DNA of 64,000 bases from an uncultured Aquimarina sp. (GTDB taxonomy: Bacteria; Bacteroidota; Bacteroidia; Flavobacteriales; Flavobacteriaceae). A program made the translations under genes and the position numbers. Below, one piece after another: positions 41,335 to 49,913 of the stretch. The notes under the pieces were generated by a model. That model had not been told where the DNA came from. It searched no databases and saw nothing but the letters and a program-made list of their open reading frames with translations. Location of the stretch: contig CANMSO010000012.1 in assembly GCA_947500545.1 (NCBI GenBank), forward strand, positions 1-64,000. The letters run 5' to 3'. Position 1 is the first letter of the stretch; each line of letters starts with the position of its first letter.

Positions 41335-41367
41335 AAAAACGGAGATACAATGCGTATCTCCGTTTTT
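41335..41367 (-). terminator. Terminator of the cysteine-rich mini-gene
   Basis: AAAAACGGAGATAC (41335-41348) and GTATCTCCGTTTTT (41354-41367) form a perfect 14-bp stem, with A and T flanks suited to either strand. It lies 45 nt past the stop of the minus-strand ORF 41412-41555. Confidence 0.8.
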
Positions 41368-41411
41368 GTGAATGGAGCTAGAGTCCATTATATTTAATAA
41401 AAGTCCCTAAA

Positions 41412-41555
41412 CTATAATTTTGGACATCTTTTACAATTTGATTTACCTTTCTTTTTATATTTCTTACAACATTTCTTCTTTTTTCCTCCACATGCTATGT
41501 CACAATTAACAGCTATACAAGGAGAATATAATGATGGGGTATCTAAACTTTGCAC
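41412..41555 (-). CDS. 47-residue cysteine-rich mini-protein
   Basis: GTG 41555 to TAG 41412. The peptide reads SPCIAVNCDIACGG, then KKKKCCKKYKKKGK and ends CKRCPKL: seven Cys (13, 18, 22, 29, 30, 40, 43) and about fifteen Lys in 47 residues, with no signal peptide. The closely spaced Cys suggest a metal-binding knot or a modified peptide. A stop codon sits three codons before the GTG and no ATG is in frame. It is bracketed by terminators at 41335-41367 and 41605-41632, so it has its own transcript. Confidence 0.6.
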   Translation of the reverse strand: MQSLDTPSLYSPCIAVNCDIACGGKKKKCCKKYKKKGKSNCKRCPKL

Positions 41556-41604
41556 TATTTTTTAATTTTTATTGAATCTAAATAAAGTGCAAAAATAAAA
41601 AAAA

Positions 41605-41632
41605 AAAGATTCCTATAAAAGAAATCTTTAAT
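41605..41632 (-). terminator. Terminator of ferritin
   Basis: AAAGATT pairs with AATCTTT around a loop of about ten bases, and the minus strand then runs into a long T tract. It lies about 25 nt past the ferritin stop codon. Confidence 0.75.
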
Positions 41633-41656
41633 TTTTCTTTATCAACTTATTAACAA

Positions 41657-42160
41657 CTACTTAGGTTGATTTGTAGCTTGAAAAGTATTAATATCTCTAT
41701 CAAATAAGTAATGTCCAGATTTATCGTCTCCAATAATTTTTAGTTTGTCCAATAATGTACGTGCAGTGGCTTCTTCTTCTAACTGTTCTGCTACATACCA
41801 TTGCATAAAATTATGCACATTATAATCTTTATGTTGAAGGCACTCATAAATGATATTATTAATTTTGGCGGTAACAAATTCTTCACTTTCAAGAAATATT
41901 TCAAAAAGCTCCATTAGCGAATTAAAATCATCTCTTGGTTTATCTATTGCAGGAATAACCGCCGTCCCGCTTCGTTCGTTAATAAACTTAACCAGTTTGG
42001 TCATGTGCACTCTCTCTTCTTCAGCTTGGGTATAAAAAAAATCCGCAACACCATTATAACCTCGGATATCTGCCCAACTAGCCATAGAAAGATACTGCGC
42101 AGAAGCTGTGGCTTCATAAGTTATTTGTTCATTTAATAGTTTCTCTATTTGTGGTATCAT
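41657..42160 (-). CDS. ftn: Bacterial non-heme ferritin
   Basis: 167 residues. Four-helix ferritin: IEKLLNEQITYEATASAQYLSMASWADIRGYNGVADFFYTQAEEERVHMTKLVKFINERSG, with the ferroxidase ligands E17-type, E50/H53-type (EEERVHM) and the later QWYVAEQLEEEATAR. It oxidises Fe(II) and stores iron in a 24-mer shell. It stands between the cysteine-rich mini-gene and the PAS gene, and 0.8 kb from the iron-uptake operon. Confidence 0.95.
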   Translation of the reverse strand: MIPQIEKLLNEQITYEATASAQYLSMASWADIRGYNGVADFFYTQAEEERVHMTKLVKFINERSGTAVIPAIDKPRDDFNSLMELFEIFLESEEFVTAKINNIIYECLQHKDYNVHNFMQWYVAEQLEEEATARTLLDKLKIIGDDKSGHYLFDRDINTFQATNQPK

Positions 42161-42352
42161 TTTTTGATTCAGTTTATTTTGTAAAGAAACTAAATTACGG
42201 AATTTATTACGTTCTAAGTAGTAAACACAAAGGGTTTTATCTAATTTAAAATAAGACTACTTAACGATTTTGAAGAGATTCATAAACCAAACCCTATAAG
42301 AGAGATTTCTCAAACTTTAGCATATTGTTTTTATAAAAAATAGAGAAACTAA

Positions 42353-42865
42353 TTAAGCTGCTTTCTCAAATGCGATATAATTTACTAATTTGCCTTTTTT
42401 ATTATAAACAGGAAATCCTTTAATTAAGCATATATACGGGGTAGTATCTTTTTTATAGTTAAGAATTGAAACCTCAAAAGATTGTTGATTATCAACAGCA
42501 TTTCTAACCTTTGCAGATACACTACTACATGTGCCTTCTCCTTGAAACATTTTAGGAGAATTACCAATAACCTCTTCAGGAGAGTACCCGTTCATTTTAT
42601 GTATATTCTTTGATGCATATACAATTTCAAGATTAGGATTAGTTATTACAATTACCGATTGTTCTTCAATAAGTTCCTTATAATAATTTCTAGTGTTTTT
42701 CCAATTTTTCGTAAGTTTCTGTAGAGTACTGAAATCTTCTTTAAAAGTTTCCAATTCAGCATGATGTTCGCCATAAAATTCCCAAGAGAGTAATGGTAAT
42801 AAATGATTAGACATTTTATTATAATACTCTGACATCATTTGGTCATACCCTAGAAACTCTTTCAT
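42353..42865 (-). CDS. Stand-alone PAS-domain protein
   Basis: 170 residues. A helical N-terminal third (1-65) then one PAS domain (SVIVITNPNLEIVYASKNIHKMNGYSPEEVIGNSPKMFQGEGT ... NYKKDTTPYICLIKGFPVYNKKGKLVNYIAF). The loop that in LOV photoreceptors reads GxNCRFLQ is GNSPKMFQ here, so the flavin-binding Cys is absent and blue-light photochemistry is not expected. No output domain. Probably a sensor that acts by protein contact. Confidence 0.85.
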   Translation of the reverse strand: MKEFLGYDQMMSEYYNKMSNHLLPLLSWEFYGEHHAELETFKEDFSTLQKLTKNWKNTRNYYKELIEEQSVIVITNPNLEIVYASKNIHKMNGYSPEEVIGNSPKMFQGEGTCSSVSAKVRNAVDNQQSFEVSILNYKKDTTPYICLIKGFPVYNKKGKLVNYIAFEKAA

Positions 42866-42963
42866 AAAAACATCCTTTCTTCAAAAATATACAATTAAAG
42901 GCCTATTGATGATTGAACAAAAGTTAATTCTTTGATTAAACAAAGGTTAAATATTTAAAATAA

Positions 42964-45432
42964 CTATAACTTAAATTGAACAGTTGCGTACCATGATATC
43001 GGAGCAGATGGAATAATTCCCGGGCCTGGATATCCAGTAGCTCTTTGAGTAAAATAACGCTCATCTAAAAGGTTATTAACTCCTGTCTCTACTCTAAATT
43101 GTTTATATGTATATGAAAAAGATATATCCATAATCGAATATGAAGGAATTTTACCCAAAGTACCTTCTTCCTTACTTCCAGGTGTTCCGCGATCTGCATT
43201 AGTAACTTCTGTAAATTGTTCTGACAAATGGGTGAATTGAATACTTCCCAAAAGGTTTTTATATCCAAATCCAATTCCTGTTTTTAGATTAACAAGAGGA
43301 ATAAATTCAACTTTATTACCTTCAATGGTATCTTCAGATCTGGTATACTCAGAATCTGTAATTGCCAAATTAGTAAATGCATTTAAAACATAATCTGTAT
43401 TATTGGCCAAAAATGAATTAGCCAGATTCCAATTCACATAACTCTCTATTCCATAAATAAAAGCATCTCCAATATTACCACGAACTCTTTGTGCTCTATC
43501 ATTAAAAACTTCTCCTATTCTATCCTTATACCATAATCCAAAAATGTTAGCATCATAGGTCAATACATTATCGTACTTTCCTCTTATACCCAAATCAGCA
43601 GTAAAACCTTCTTCATCACTGATATCAGGGCGTATTACAAAAGTTGGATTAACAATTCGAATATCATTAAATGTTACCGATCTATAGTTTTGAGATATGT
43701 TTGCATATGTTTCAAGATTCGAGTTAAACTTATAACTTGACCCTATCCCAAGTAAAATAAAAGATCGATCAAAAGTCTCATCATCATTTTCTATAGTATT
43801 ATTAATTGGATTTCCTGCATTATCAAAAACAACATTGTTATAAATCCCTTCTGCCTCTGTTTTTATATATTCGAATCGGATTCCTGGGGTTATTGAAAAT
43901 TTATCAGAAATATTAAAAATGTTCTCTCCAAATACTGCTACATTTTGGTTTGGAAAATCAAAGGTCGATTGATTGGCATAGTCAGGGAAACTATTATCTT
44001 GAAAATCAAAATTTGCATCAGTTCCTAGACTTCCAGGTCCTTGTCTGGCATCATTATCAGCTTGATAGAACTTAGTACCTAATAAAAATGCAGATTCTTT
44101 ACCAAAAAGATTGTATTTACTCAATAACCTTGCTTCTATCCCCCAGTTATTAAAATTACCCACTATCAAATCTCTTGGATTCACAAAATTACCATCTACA
44201 TCTGTTTCATCCTCTACCGTAATAGGATTAGAATTTAAATCAGTAGGTATCCCTCTAAACCCAACGGCTCTCCTTGAAGCATCCAAACCAAAAAGATTTA
44301 AACTAAAGTCTGTTTTTTCTGAAAATTCATGCTCTAGTTTTAAAGAAAAAAGTTTCCAATCTACTTCAAACCAATTTCGTGTACGATTACTAAAATCAGA
44401 ATCCTGTTCAAACTGGCTATCCGTTAAACCTCCTGGTTGTTGCGCCAAATAATCCAAATATGTAAACTCACCTGTTAATTTGGTTTTCTTTGATATTTGA
44501 TAGCCTAAATGGGCATACATATTTTTAGATTCAAATTCAGAATTTGGTCTAAACCCATCTCCTTTTTTATAATTGAAATAAGTGTAATAACTCACCTTTC
44601 CTACAGTGCCACTTAAACTATTAAAGCTACTAAACAAGTTAAATGACCCAAACGATTGACGAGTTACTAATTCTATTTTTTTCTTTGGATTAGGCTCTCT
44701 CATTTTGAAATTGATCAATCCTCCAAATTGAGTTCCGTATTGTAAGGATGCAGCTCCTCTAACCACTTGTATTTCACTCAATGCTTCAGCCGAAGGGGTA
44801 TAATAACTTTCTGGATATCCCAATACATCGGCACTAATATCATATCCATTCTGACGTGTATTAAAATTAGCAGTTCTGTTTGGATCCAGACCTCTTCCTC
44901 CTATATTAAGTTGTAGCCCTCCTACACTATTCTCATAAATATTTAATCCCGCAACCTGTGCATATATCTGTCGTGCATTATTCGATGCAAGGTTACCAAG
45001 CGTGTTCTCTAATAAAACTACTTCGCTTTTCTTTCCTGCGTAGATTGCTGTTCCTTCTATAGGTTTAAGCTGTTTTAAACCAAAAATCTTCTCTCTTCGT
45101 TGTGTGATCAAAACTTCAGAGAGTTTTTCTCCTAAAGGGGTCATTACAAAATTTAGACTAGTATCATTGTCTACTACTACTTGTTGTTCAAGAATTTCAT
45201 AATCATAACTAAAAACCGTAACATTATATACTCCTTGCTTAAGATCTGTAAATTCAAAACTTCCGTCTGTAGCTGTAGTAGTTTGCTCGCCAATATTTTG
45301 ATTATACACCTCTGCATCTGCAATAACCTGATTGTTTTGATCCACAACAGTTCCTTTCAATTTGTATTGCGAAAATGTAAAACCCGTAATAAAAAATACA
45401 ATGAAAAATACTCTATAATCCCTTAATTTCAT
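42964..45432 (-). CDS. TonB-dependent receptor (FecA-like)
   Basis: 822 residues. Signal peptide ending TGFTFSQ, an N-terminal carboxypeptidase-regulatory-like domain (YKLKGTVVDQNNQVIADAEV, about 22-100), plug (about 120-240: LGGLQLNIGGRG-like segment and VRGAASLQYGTQFGG) and a 22-strand barrel ending WYATVQFKL. It imports an iron complex through the outer membrane with TonB energy. Its start overlaps the HTTM gene by 20 nt, so it is the terminal gene of the DUF4856-imelysin-HTTM operon. The exact siderophore is unknown. Confidence 0.9.
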   Translation of the reverse strand: MKLRDYRVFFIVFFITGFTFSQYKLKGTVVDQNNQVIADAEVYNQNIGEQTTTATDGSFEFTDLKQGVYNVTVFSYDYEILEQQVVVDNDTSLNFVMTPLGEKLSEVLITQRREKIFGLKQLKPIEGTAIYAGKKSEVVLLENTLGNLASNNARQIYAQVAGLNIYENSVGGLQLNIGGRGLDPNRTANFNTRQNGYDISADVLGYPESYYTPSAEALSEIQVVRGAASLQYGTQFGGLINFKMREPNPKKKIELVTRQSFGSFNLFSSFNSLSGTVGKVSYYTYFNYKKGDGFRPNSEFESKNMYAHLGYQISKKTKLTGEFTYLDYLAQQPGGLTDSQFEQDSDFSNRTRNWFEVDWKLFSLKLEHEFSEKTDFSLNLFGLDASRRAVGFRGIPTDLNSNPITVEDETDVDGNFVNPRDLIVGNFNNWGIEARLLSKYNLFGKESAFLLGTKFYQADNDARQGPGSLGTDANFDFQDNSFPDYANQSTFDFPNQNVAVFGENIFNISDKFSITPGIRFEYIKTEAEGIYNNVVFDNAGNPINNTIENDDETFDRSFILLGIGSSYKFNSNLETYANISQNYRSVTFNDIRIVNPTFVIRPDISDEEGFTADLGIRGKYDNVLTYDANIFGLWYKDRIGEVFNDRAQRVRGNIGDAFIYGIESYVNWNLANSFLANNTDYVLNAFTNLAITDSEYTRSEDTIEGNKVEFIPLVNLKTGIGFGYKNLLGSIQFTHLSEQFTEVTNADRGTPGSKEEGTLGKIPSYSIMDISFSYTYKQFRVETGVNNLLDERYFTQRATGYPGPGIIPSAPISWYATVQFKL

Positions 45433-46774
45433 CCTTAAATGGAATAATCCACGTTTTATGTTTTAATGACTCTTTTTGTGTTCCCAAATCTATATTCGGA
45501 TCAATATATGGGCTACTCAACCTTCCATTAAGTGCCACATAACTTTCTACGAATACTTGTACATTTTGATGTCCCTCTCCCTCAAAATGTTTTTTAAGAT
45601 ACTGTGCATATTGCAAAATAAAATCTGGCTGTGTTGCCATTTGTTTCTGTTGAAATGGAGTAAGAAAATCATCATTATCAATATAAAATCTCTTACCGGT
45701 CTCACTATCAACAATCTTGAAATTTGCATAACCAGCCTTTTCCATTAACATGACTCTCCACGAAAAACGATATCCTTCCTCTGTCCAAAAAAGTTCTCCG
45801 GGATATAACAAATAACGAAACGGCAAAAGTAGTTGAATTATAAAAAATAAGGACAGCGTATTAATAATAATTTTATGCTGTATAGATGCCAAACTGAAGG
45901 TTTTTTTAGTATCAAAAACCTCTTTATTTATTCTAAAAATATTAGAAATAACAGCCAATACTTTGTGATGGAAATCTGAACTAAAAAAGATCAAAGTACT
46001 TATAATCATGATGTATGGAAACATCCCAATAGGAAAAAGTACTCTAGTTAATACATGAAATACGACAACCAAAATAAATGCAAACATTCTAGTTCTTCTA
46101 TACAATAATAAAAATGGAATGGTGATATCGTATAAAGCACCTGTATAACTGAATAAGTAATGTATCCACTCTTGCTGCATTAAATCTCCTAGTAATGGCA
46201 CATCATATTTTGAAGGTAACCAGATTTTAAGAGGCATTGCTTTTATTAACCAATCTGAATTAAGTTTTGCAATTCCCGCATAAAAATATACAACACCAAG
46301 AAGTAATTTAATAGCATCAATAGACCATTTAGGAATAAATTGAAATGAATTACCGTTCTTTTTTGCATCAATTGAGTAATATGCATTCGCAGGTAAAAAG
46401 ATCATTAAAAAGCTGAGTATACTTATAAAATAATAGTGATTAAGATATGTTGTTTTATCCATCAACTCTATATAAGTAAAGCTTAGAAAAAAAGTAATTA
46501 TTGCTACCCTATACTTAAGCCCAATTGCTACAAAAATTGCTGAAAGTCCACAAATTATAAAAACCAAATATGTATACTCTCCGATAGGTTTTATGAAATC
46601 AAAACCATAATATGAGAAAAAAAACTTGGGTTGAATATATAATTTATCAATCCACCCGTAACTCCAGAAACGCACAATACTTAGTAGCATCATTACTCCA
46701 AAAAAAATACGAAAGACTGCAATTGGTGCAGCCTCCGTACTTTTATTGAAATATTCTTTTAATCTGGAATTCAT
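45413..46774 (-). CDS. HTTM / vitamin K-dependent gamma-carboxylase-like membrane protein
   Basis: 453 residues. Several membrane helices in the first 300 residues (AAPIAVFRIFFGVMMLLSIVRF opens the HTTM domain), then a soluble C-terminal part. YFYAGIAKLNSDWL matches the segment of human GGCX that holds the catalytic Lys, which is conserved here. Bacterial homologues are frequent in iron-uptake loci of flavobacteria, but what they carboxylate or epoxidise is unknown. Lies between imelysin and the TonB receptor. Confidence 0.83.
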   Translation of the reverse strand: MNSRLKEYFNKSTEAAPIAVFRIFFGVMMLLSIVRFWSYGWIDKLYIQPKFFFSYYGFDFIKPIGEYTYLVFIICGLSAIFVAIGLKYRVAIITFFLSFTYIELMDKTTYLNHYYFISILSFLMIFLPANAYYSIDAKKNGNSFQFIPKWSIDAIKLLLGVVYFYAGIAKLNSDWLIKAMPLKIWLPSKYDVPLLGDLMQQEWIHYLFSYTGALYDITIPFLLLYRRTRMFAFILVVVFHVLTRVLFPIGMFPYIMIISTLIFFSSDFHHKVLAVISNIFRINKEVFDTKKTFSLASIQHKIIINTLSLFFIIQLLLPFRYLLYPGELFWTEEGYRFSWRVMLMEKAGYANFKIVDSETGKRFYIDNDDFLTPFQQKQMATQPDFILQYAQYLKKHFEGEGHQNVQVFVESYVALNGRLSSPYIDPNIDLGTQKESLKHKTWIIPFKDEIKGL

Positions 46775-46791
46775 AAACTAATCATCTATAC

Positions 46792-47907
46792 TTAGTCTCC
46801 ATCTGCATCCACAAAATCCACTCTCACAGAAAAGGCTTGCAACATATCAACTTTCATATTAACAACATTCTTTTGAAGTTCATCATATGTATTGAGCATT
46901 AGATTATTGTTAGTTCGTACCTGATTAGTAAAACTCTCATCTAAATTTGATGCAGTAGTTTTGGTAAGATTAAATTGATCATTGATGATTTTAGCAAGAT
47001 CAGCTCCATTTTTAATAGTATTTAAGAAATCTAAATAGCTCTTGAAACTCTCACCTGTTGCATTACTCTCAAAATGTTTTCCATTAAAGAAGTTTTGCAT
47101 CGCATTTAAATTAGCATCAAAAAGAATTTTAGAAAAATCACCCTTATAAAAAGCTTCTACTTTATCATCAAAAGTCTGAGTAGCAAATACCCCTGCAGGT
47201 ATCCCTATTTTCCCAGCTCTTAGATGTTTCTCATAATGAAAAAGGAAATCGTTCACCAATTTATCAACAGAACTTGTTGCTGAAGATCCATTATTGTCAA
47301 CAAATACATCTCTATAATTAGCAGTTGTCCAGTCTGAAAGTACTTCACTAGTAAGAGTATTCATTCTGTTTACCACATCGGTTAGATAATCTTTATACTT
47401 ACCTCCATTTGTAGCATCTGTAAAAAAGACAACAATACCTGCATCTGAATCAGATAAACCATTGATCATATAATCTAAAGTTGCAAATCCTTGTTCATCT
47501 TGTTTTGAAACTGAGGCAAGATCATAAGACCCAGAATTAATATTCGATTCGATATCTGTGGCATTGACAGGATAAACATTCATAAAATTTCTATATGAGA
47601 GTTCTTCTGCTTTTCCTATTTCGAACATATTAACAGATTGCCAAGACACATATGCATTTGACCAAGCAACTCTAAGAGCAGTCAAATTGGCTTCATCTGT
47701 AGTTGTTACAAAAGTAGAAGTTGCATCTTTTAAAGATGTCATATTTATAGAAAAACTTTGGTAAGCAGGTACTATAATATTATCTGCTAGATTTTCAAGC
47801 ATTGCTTTCCTGTCAAAACCATCACTTGCATTCTCTCTGGCATCATCACTCGATGAACATGCTGATAATAATAGTACCGCAAAAATCGAAAACAAAAATC
47901 TCCTCAT
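46792..47907 (-). CDS. Imelysin-family (IrpA-like) lipoprotein
   Basis: 371 residues from ATG 47907; the longer frame to 47967 would hide the signal peptide MRRFLFSIFAVLLLSAC, whose lipobox Cys is C17. All-helical imelysin fold: WSNAYVSWQSVNMFEIGKAEE with the GxHxxE-like region replaced by AEELSYRNFMNVYPVN, and HYEKHLRAGKIGIPAGV near the middle. Imelysins are periplasmic iron-regulated proteins thought to bind metal. In operon with DUF4856 and HTTM. Confidence 0.9.
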   Translation of the reverse strand: MRRFLFSIFAVLLLSACSSSDDARENASDGFDRKAMLENLADNIIVPAYQSFSINMTSLKDATSTFVTTTDEANLTALRVAWSNAYVSWQSVNMFEIGKAEELSYRNFMNVYPVNATDIESNINSGSYDLASVSKQDEQGFATLDYMINGLSDSDAGIVVFFTDATNGGKYKDYLTDVVNRMNTLTSEVLSDWTTANYRDVFVDNNGSSATSSVDKLVNDFLFHYEKHLRAGKIGIPAGVFATQTFDDKVEAFYKGDFSKILFDANLNAMQNFFNGKHFESNATGESFKSYLDFLNTIKNGADLAKIINDQFNLTKTTASNLDESFTNQVRTNNNLMLNTYDELQKNVVNMKVDMLQAFSVRVDFVDADGD

Positions 47908-48014
47908 GTTATTTTTATTTATTCTTAATAAAGATGTGCAAATGTAAAAAAAGAGCTTGAAAATCACATGTAATCAATCTCTTTTTTTATCATTTTATAA
48001 TTTTGTTTAATCTT

Positions 48015-49241
48015 TTAACTTCCCGCCTGTACAACTGTAAAGTCAAACTTAGCTGCAATTGCGTCAGAAATTGATTGTAATGTGGCTGGTTCAACATCCC
48101 ATAATCCATTTGCACCACCCATTAACTGATCAATAAAACCTTGCACCTCTGTACGAGTAAAGTATGGTGCATTAGTATCTGGGTTTCTGGTAAACTGTAA
48201 GCTGTAAATAAATCCATATCCTTCAGAAAGATCATGAAAAGCACTAGCATAATCAATCGTTGATGCTTCCAGCCCATTTTTACCTTGTTGTAAATAAAAT
48301 ACTGCTCTTACCGCAATAACTTGAGATATTTTTGTTCTAATAATTGCTGCTTGCGCATCACGAACATCGTATTGTTTTGCTACAATAGCAGCTCTTCCTA
48401 ATTTGAAAGCATTATATATGTCTGCGGCTATCCCTGTAAAATCAGTATCACCTTCTACTCTACCAATGTATTTATTAAGAAAGCTATCATCATCTCCAAT
48501 AGTAGCGTTTGGAGTAGCAGAATTTACAGATGCGCCGTATAAATAACCATAAGCTTCATCCCACTTATGCTCCATAGTAGTATAATTCTTACCATCTGCT
48601 ACTACATCATTATCATTATTATCAATATTATCTGCTTCATTAAGTACGGCTGTACCTAAATAGTTATTTAATGCCTGATCAGTCATTAAAGCCCCAATTA
48701 AACTTTTAGCGAAAGCCTGATTAAGTTCTAAACCTTTGGCATTTACATATCTTTCCGATCCTCCACCGGCTTCTTGTATTACACCAGCTGTACCCGCAAT
48801 TGCTGTTGTACCCCAGTTTGGAAATACATCATCTACCTGGCTTTTGATCCAACCGTCGAATTCTTCTTTAATAGCTGTAGCATCTGTTGTATTTGCAGAA
48901 AAATAATCTCTTGATGCTGCTGTTTTACTTCTCACGCTTTTATCAGAACTATTTAAATCTGCATCAGAAAAGTCATTAGCTCCTTCTACATGAGCAAACA
49001 TTGCATCCAAAGAAACTTCAGTTAATGTATTATCTTTTAAAGCGCTTACAATCTCTTCTGACATTGCTATCCTGGTAGTTTGCCCACTAAAACTTACTGT
49101 ACTCTCTCCGTTACGTTCAAAAACATAAGTATCTGGTGCTACTACTTGTGGCACTCCTGGGGTATCATCATCAGAAGAACATGAACCTAAAACAAGTACT
49201 CCTGATATGCATATAATTCTTAATAAACTGTTGATTTTCAT
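48015..49241 (-). CDS. DUF4856 lipoprotein
   Basis: 408 residues. Lipobox LGSC followed by SSDDD (surface-export type). APDTYVFERNGESTVSFSGQTTRIAMSEEIVSALK opens the DUF4856 domain, later TTMEHKWDEAYGYLYG and AVRAVFYLQQG. The fold looks imelysin-like and helical. DUF4856 and imelysin genes are regular neighbours in flavobacterial iron loci. First gene of the operon, behind the promoter at 49286-49316. Confidence 0.87.
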   Translation of the reverse strand: MKINSLLRIICISGVLVLGSCSSDDDTPGVPQVVAPDTYVFERNGESTVSFSGQTTRIAMSEEIVSALKDNTLTEVSLDAMFAHVEGANDFSDADLNSSDKSVRSKTAASRDYFSANTTDATAIKEEFDGWIKSQVDDVFPNWGTTAIAGTAGVIQEAGGGSERYVNAKGLELNQAFAKSLIGALMTDQALNNYLGTAVLNEADNIDNNDNDVVADGKNYTTMEHKWDEAYGYLYGASVNSATPNATIGDDDSFLNKYIGRVEGDTDFTGIAADIYNAFKLGRAAIVAKQYDVRDAQAAIIRTKISQVIAVRAVFYLQQGKNGLEASTIDYASAFHDLSEGYGFIYSLQFTRNPDTNAPYFTRTEVQGFIDQLMGGANGLWDVEPATLQSISDAIAAKFDFTVVQAGS

Positions 49242-49248
49242 TGATTTT

Positions 49249-49340
49249 TATTTAGACTTAATACAAATAGTTAATTAATATTGTGCAAATATATCCATCG
49301 AAATGGATTTAACAAATATTATTTGTATTAAATCTAAATA
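49249..49340. repeat. 21-bp inverted arms around the iron-operon promoter
   Basis: The 21 bases at 49249-49269 and 49320-49340 are reverse complements with a single mismatch, 50 bp apart. They flank the promoter at 49286-49316. In RNA only the left arm would be transcribed, so the pair acts, if at all, as DNA: for example as two operators or a looping site. Confidence 0.6.
49286..49316 (-). promoter_or_regulatory. Promoter of the DUF4856-imelysin operon with dyad in spacer
   Basis: On the minus strand TTTG (49313-49316), a 19-bp spacer and TATATTTG (49286-49293) form an exact Bacteroidota promoter. The spacer contains ATCCAT-TTCG-ATGGAT (49293-49308), a perfect 6-bp dyad. A protein bound there would block sigma factor, so it is a candidate operator for an iron-responsive repressor. 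It does not resemble the E. coli Fur box. Predicted leader about 38 nt. Confidence 0.72.
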
Positions 49341-49442
49341 AAATTACTGGTCAGATTGTGTTAAAAACATAATGCATTAGTAATCAGAAATAAACATAAT
49401 TACCAAGCGTTTATCAATCGCAAAAGGAAATTGCGATTACAA

Positions 49443-49901
49443 TTATTCGATAGCATATTGGGCCCTGAGTTCTTTTACCCAATTGATCAACAGTTCTTTT
49501 TCGTGTTCTTCCAAATTTCCATGAATCCAAGTATATGAAGCAAGTGGCATTTCAGACTCTTCAACTTCTTCAATCAACTCCTCTAACTTATGATCTTTCT
49601 TTTTATCTTCATATTTTTTCCAATCTGAAACATTAAAATGTTCTTTCCCTTCATCTACGTGATGAGCCAACCAATATGAAACTGGAGCAACTTCTGCGTA
49701 CCAGGGATATACTGTTTGGTTGCTATGACAATCATAACAATTATCTTTTAATATTGTTTTTATTTGGTCATTAGGTTTAGTTTCATTTTCAAAATAAGCA
49801 ATCGACTCATAACCCGCTTCGTTTTTATCTGGTCTTATAAATTGCATTACAATTAGTGTAATCAATAATAGTAGGCTTATAATCTTGGTAATTTTTTTCA
49901 T
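49443..49901 (-). CDS. Membrane-anchored heme-binding protein (CxxCH)
   Basis: 152 residues. An N-terminal helix (IISLLLLITLIVMQFI) anchors a periplasmic domain with one c-type heme site CYDCHSN (about 55-61) and YPWYAEVAPVSYWLAHHVDEGKEHFNVSDW, the signature of the Haem_bd family. Ends with GNLEEHEKELLINWVKELR, also typical. A single-heme electron carrier or sensor. Follows HMG-CoA lyase by 12 nt. Confidence 0.9.
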   Translation of the reverse strand: MKKITKIISLLLLITLIVMQFIRPDKNEAGYESIAYFENETKPNDQIKTILKDNCYDCHSNQTVYPWYAEVAPVSYWLAHHVDEGKEHFNVSDWKKYEDKKKDHKLEELIEEVEESEMPLASYTWIHGNLEEHEKELLINWVKELRAQYAIE

Positions 49902-49913
49902 TCTTTATGTTGT

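Noticed and set aside
42353..42865. LOV blue-light photoreceptor
   Set aside because: The Cys needed for the flavin adduct is missing from the GNSPKMFQ loop.
49286..49316. Classical Fur box at the iron operon promoter
   Set aside because: The dyad ATCCAT-TTCG-ATGGAT does not resemble the GATAAT-type consensus; only an unknown operator is claimed.
49416..49438. Terminator AATCGCAA/TTGCGATT after the heme-binding gene
   Set aside because: The stem is real, but no T run follows it on either strand, so it is not scored as a terminator.
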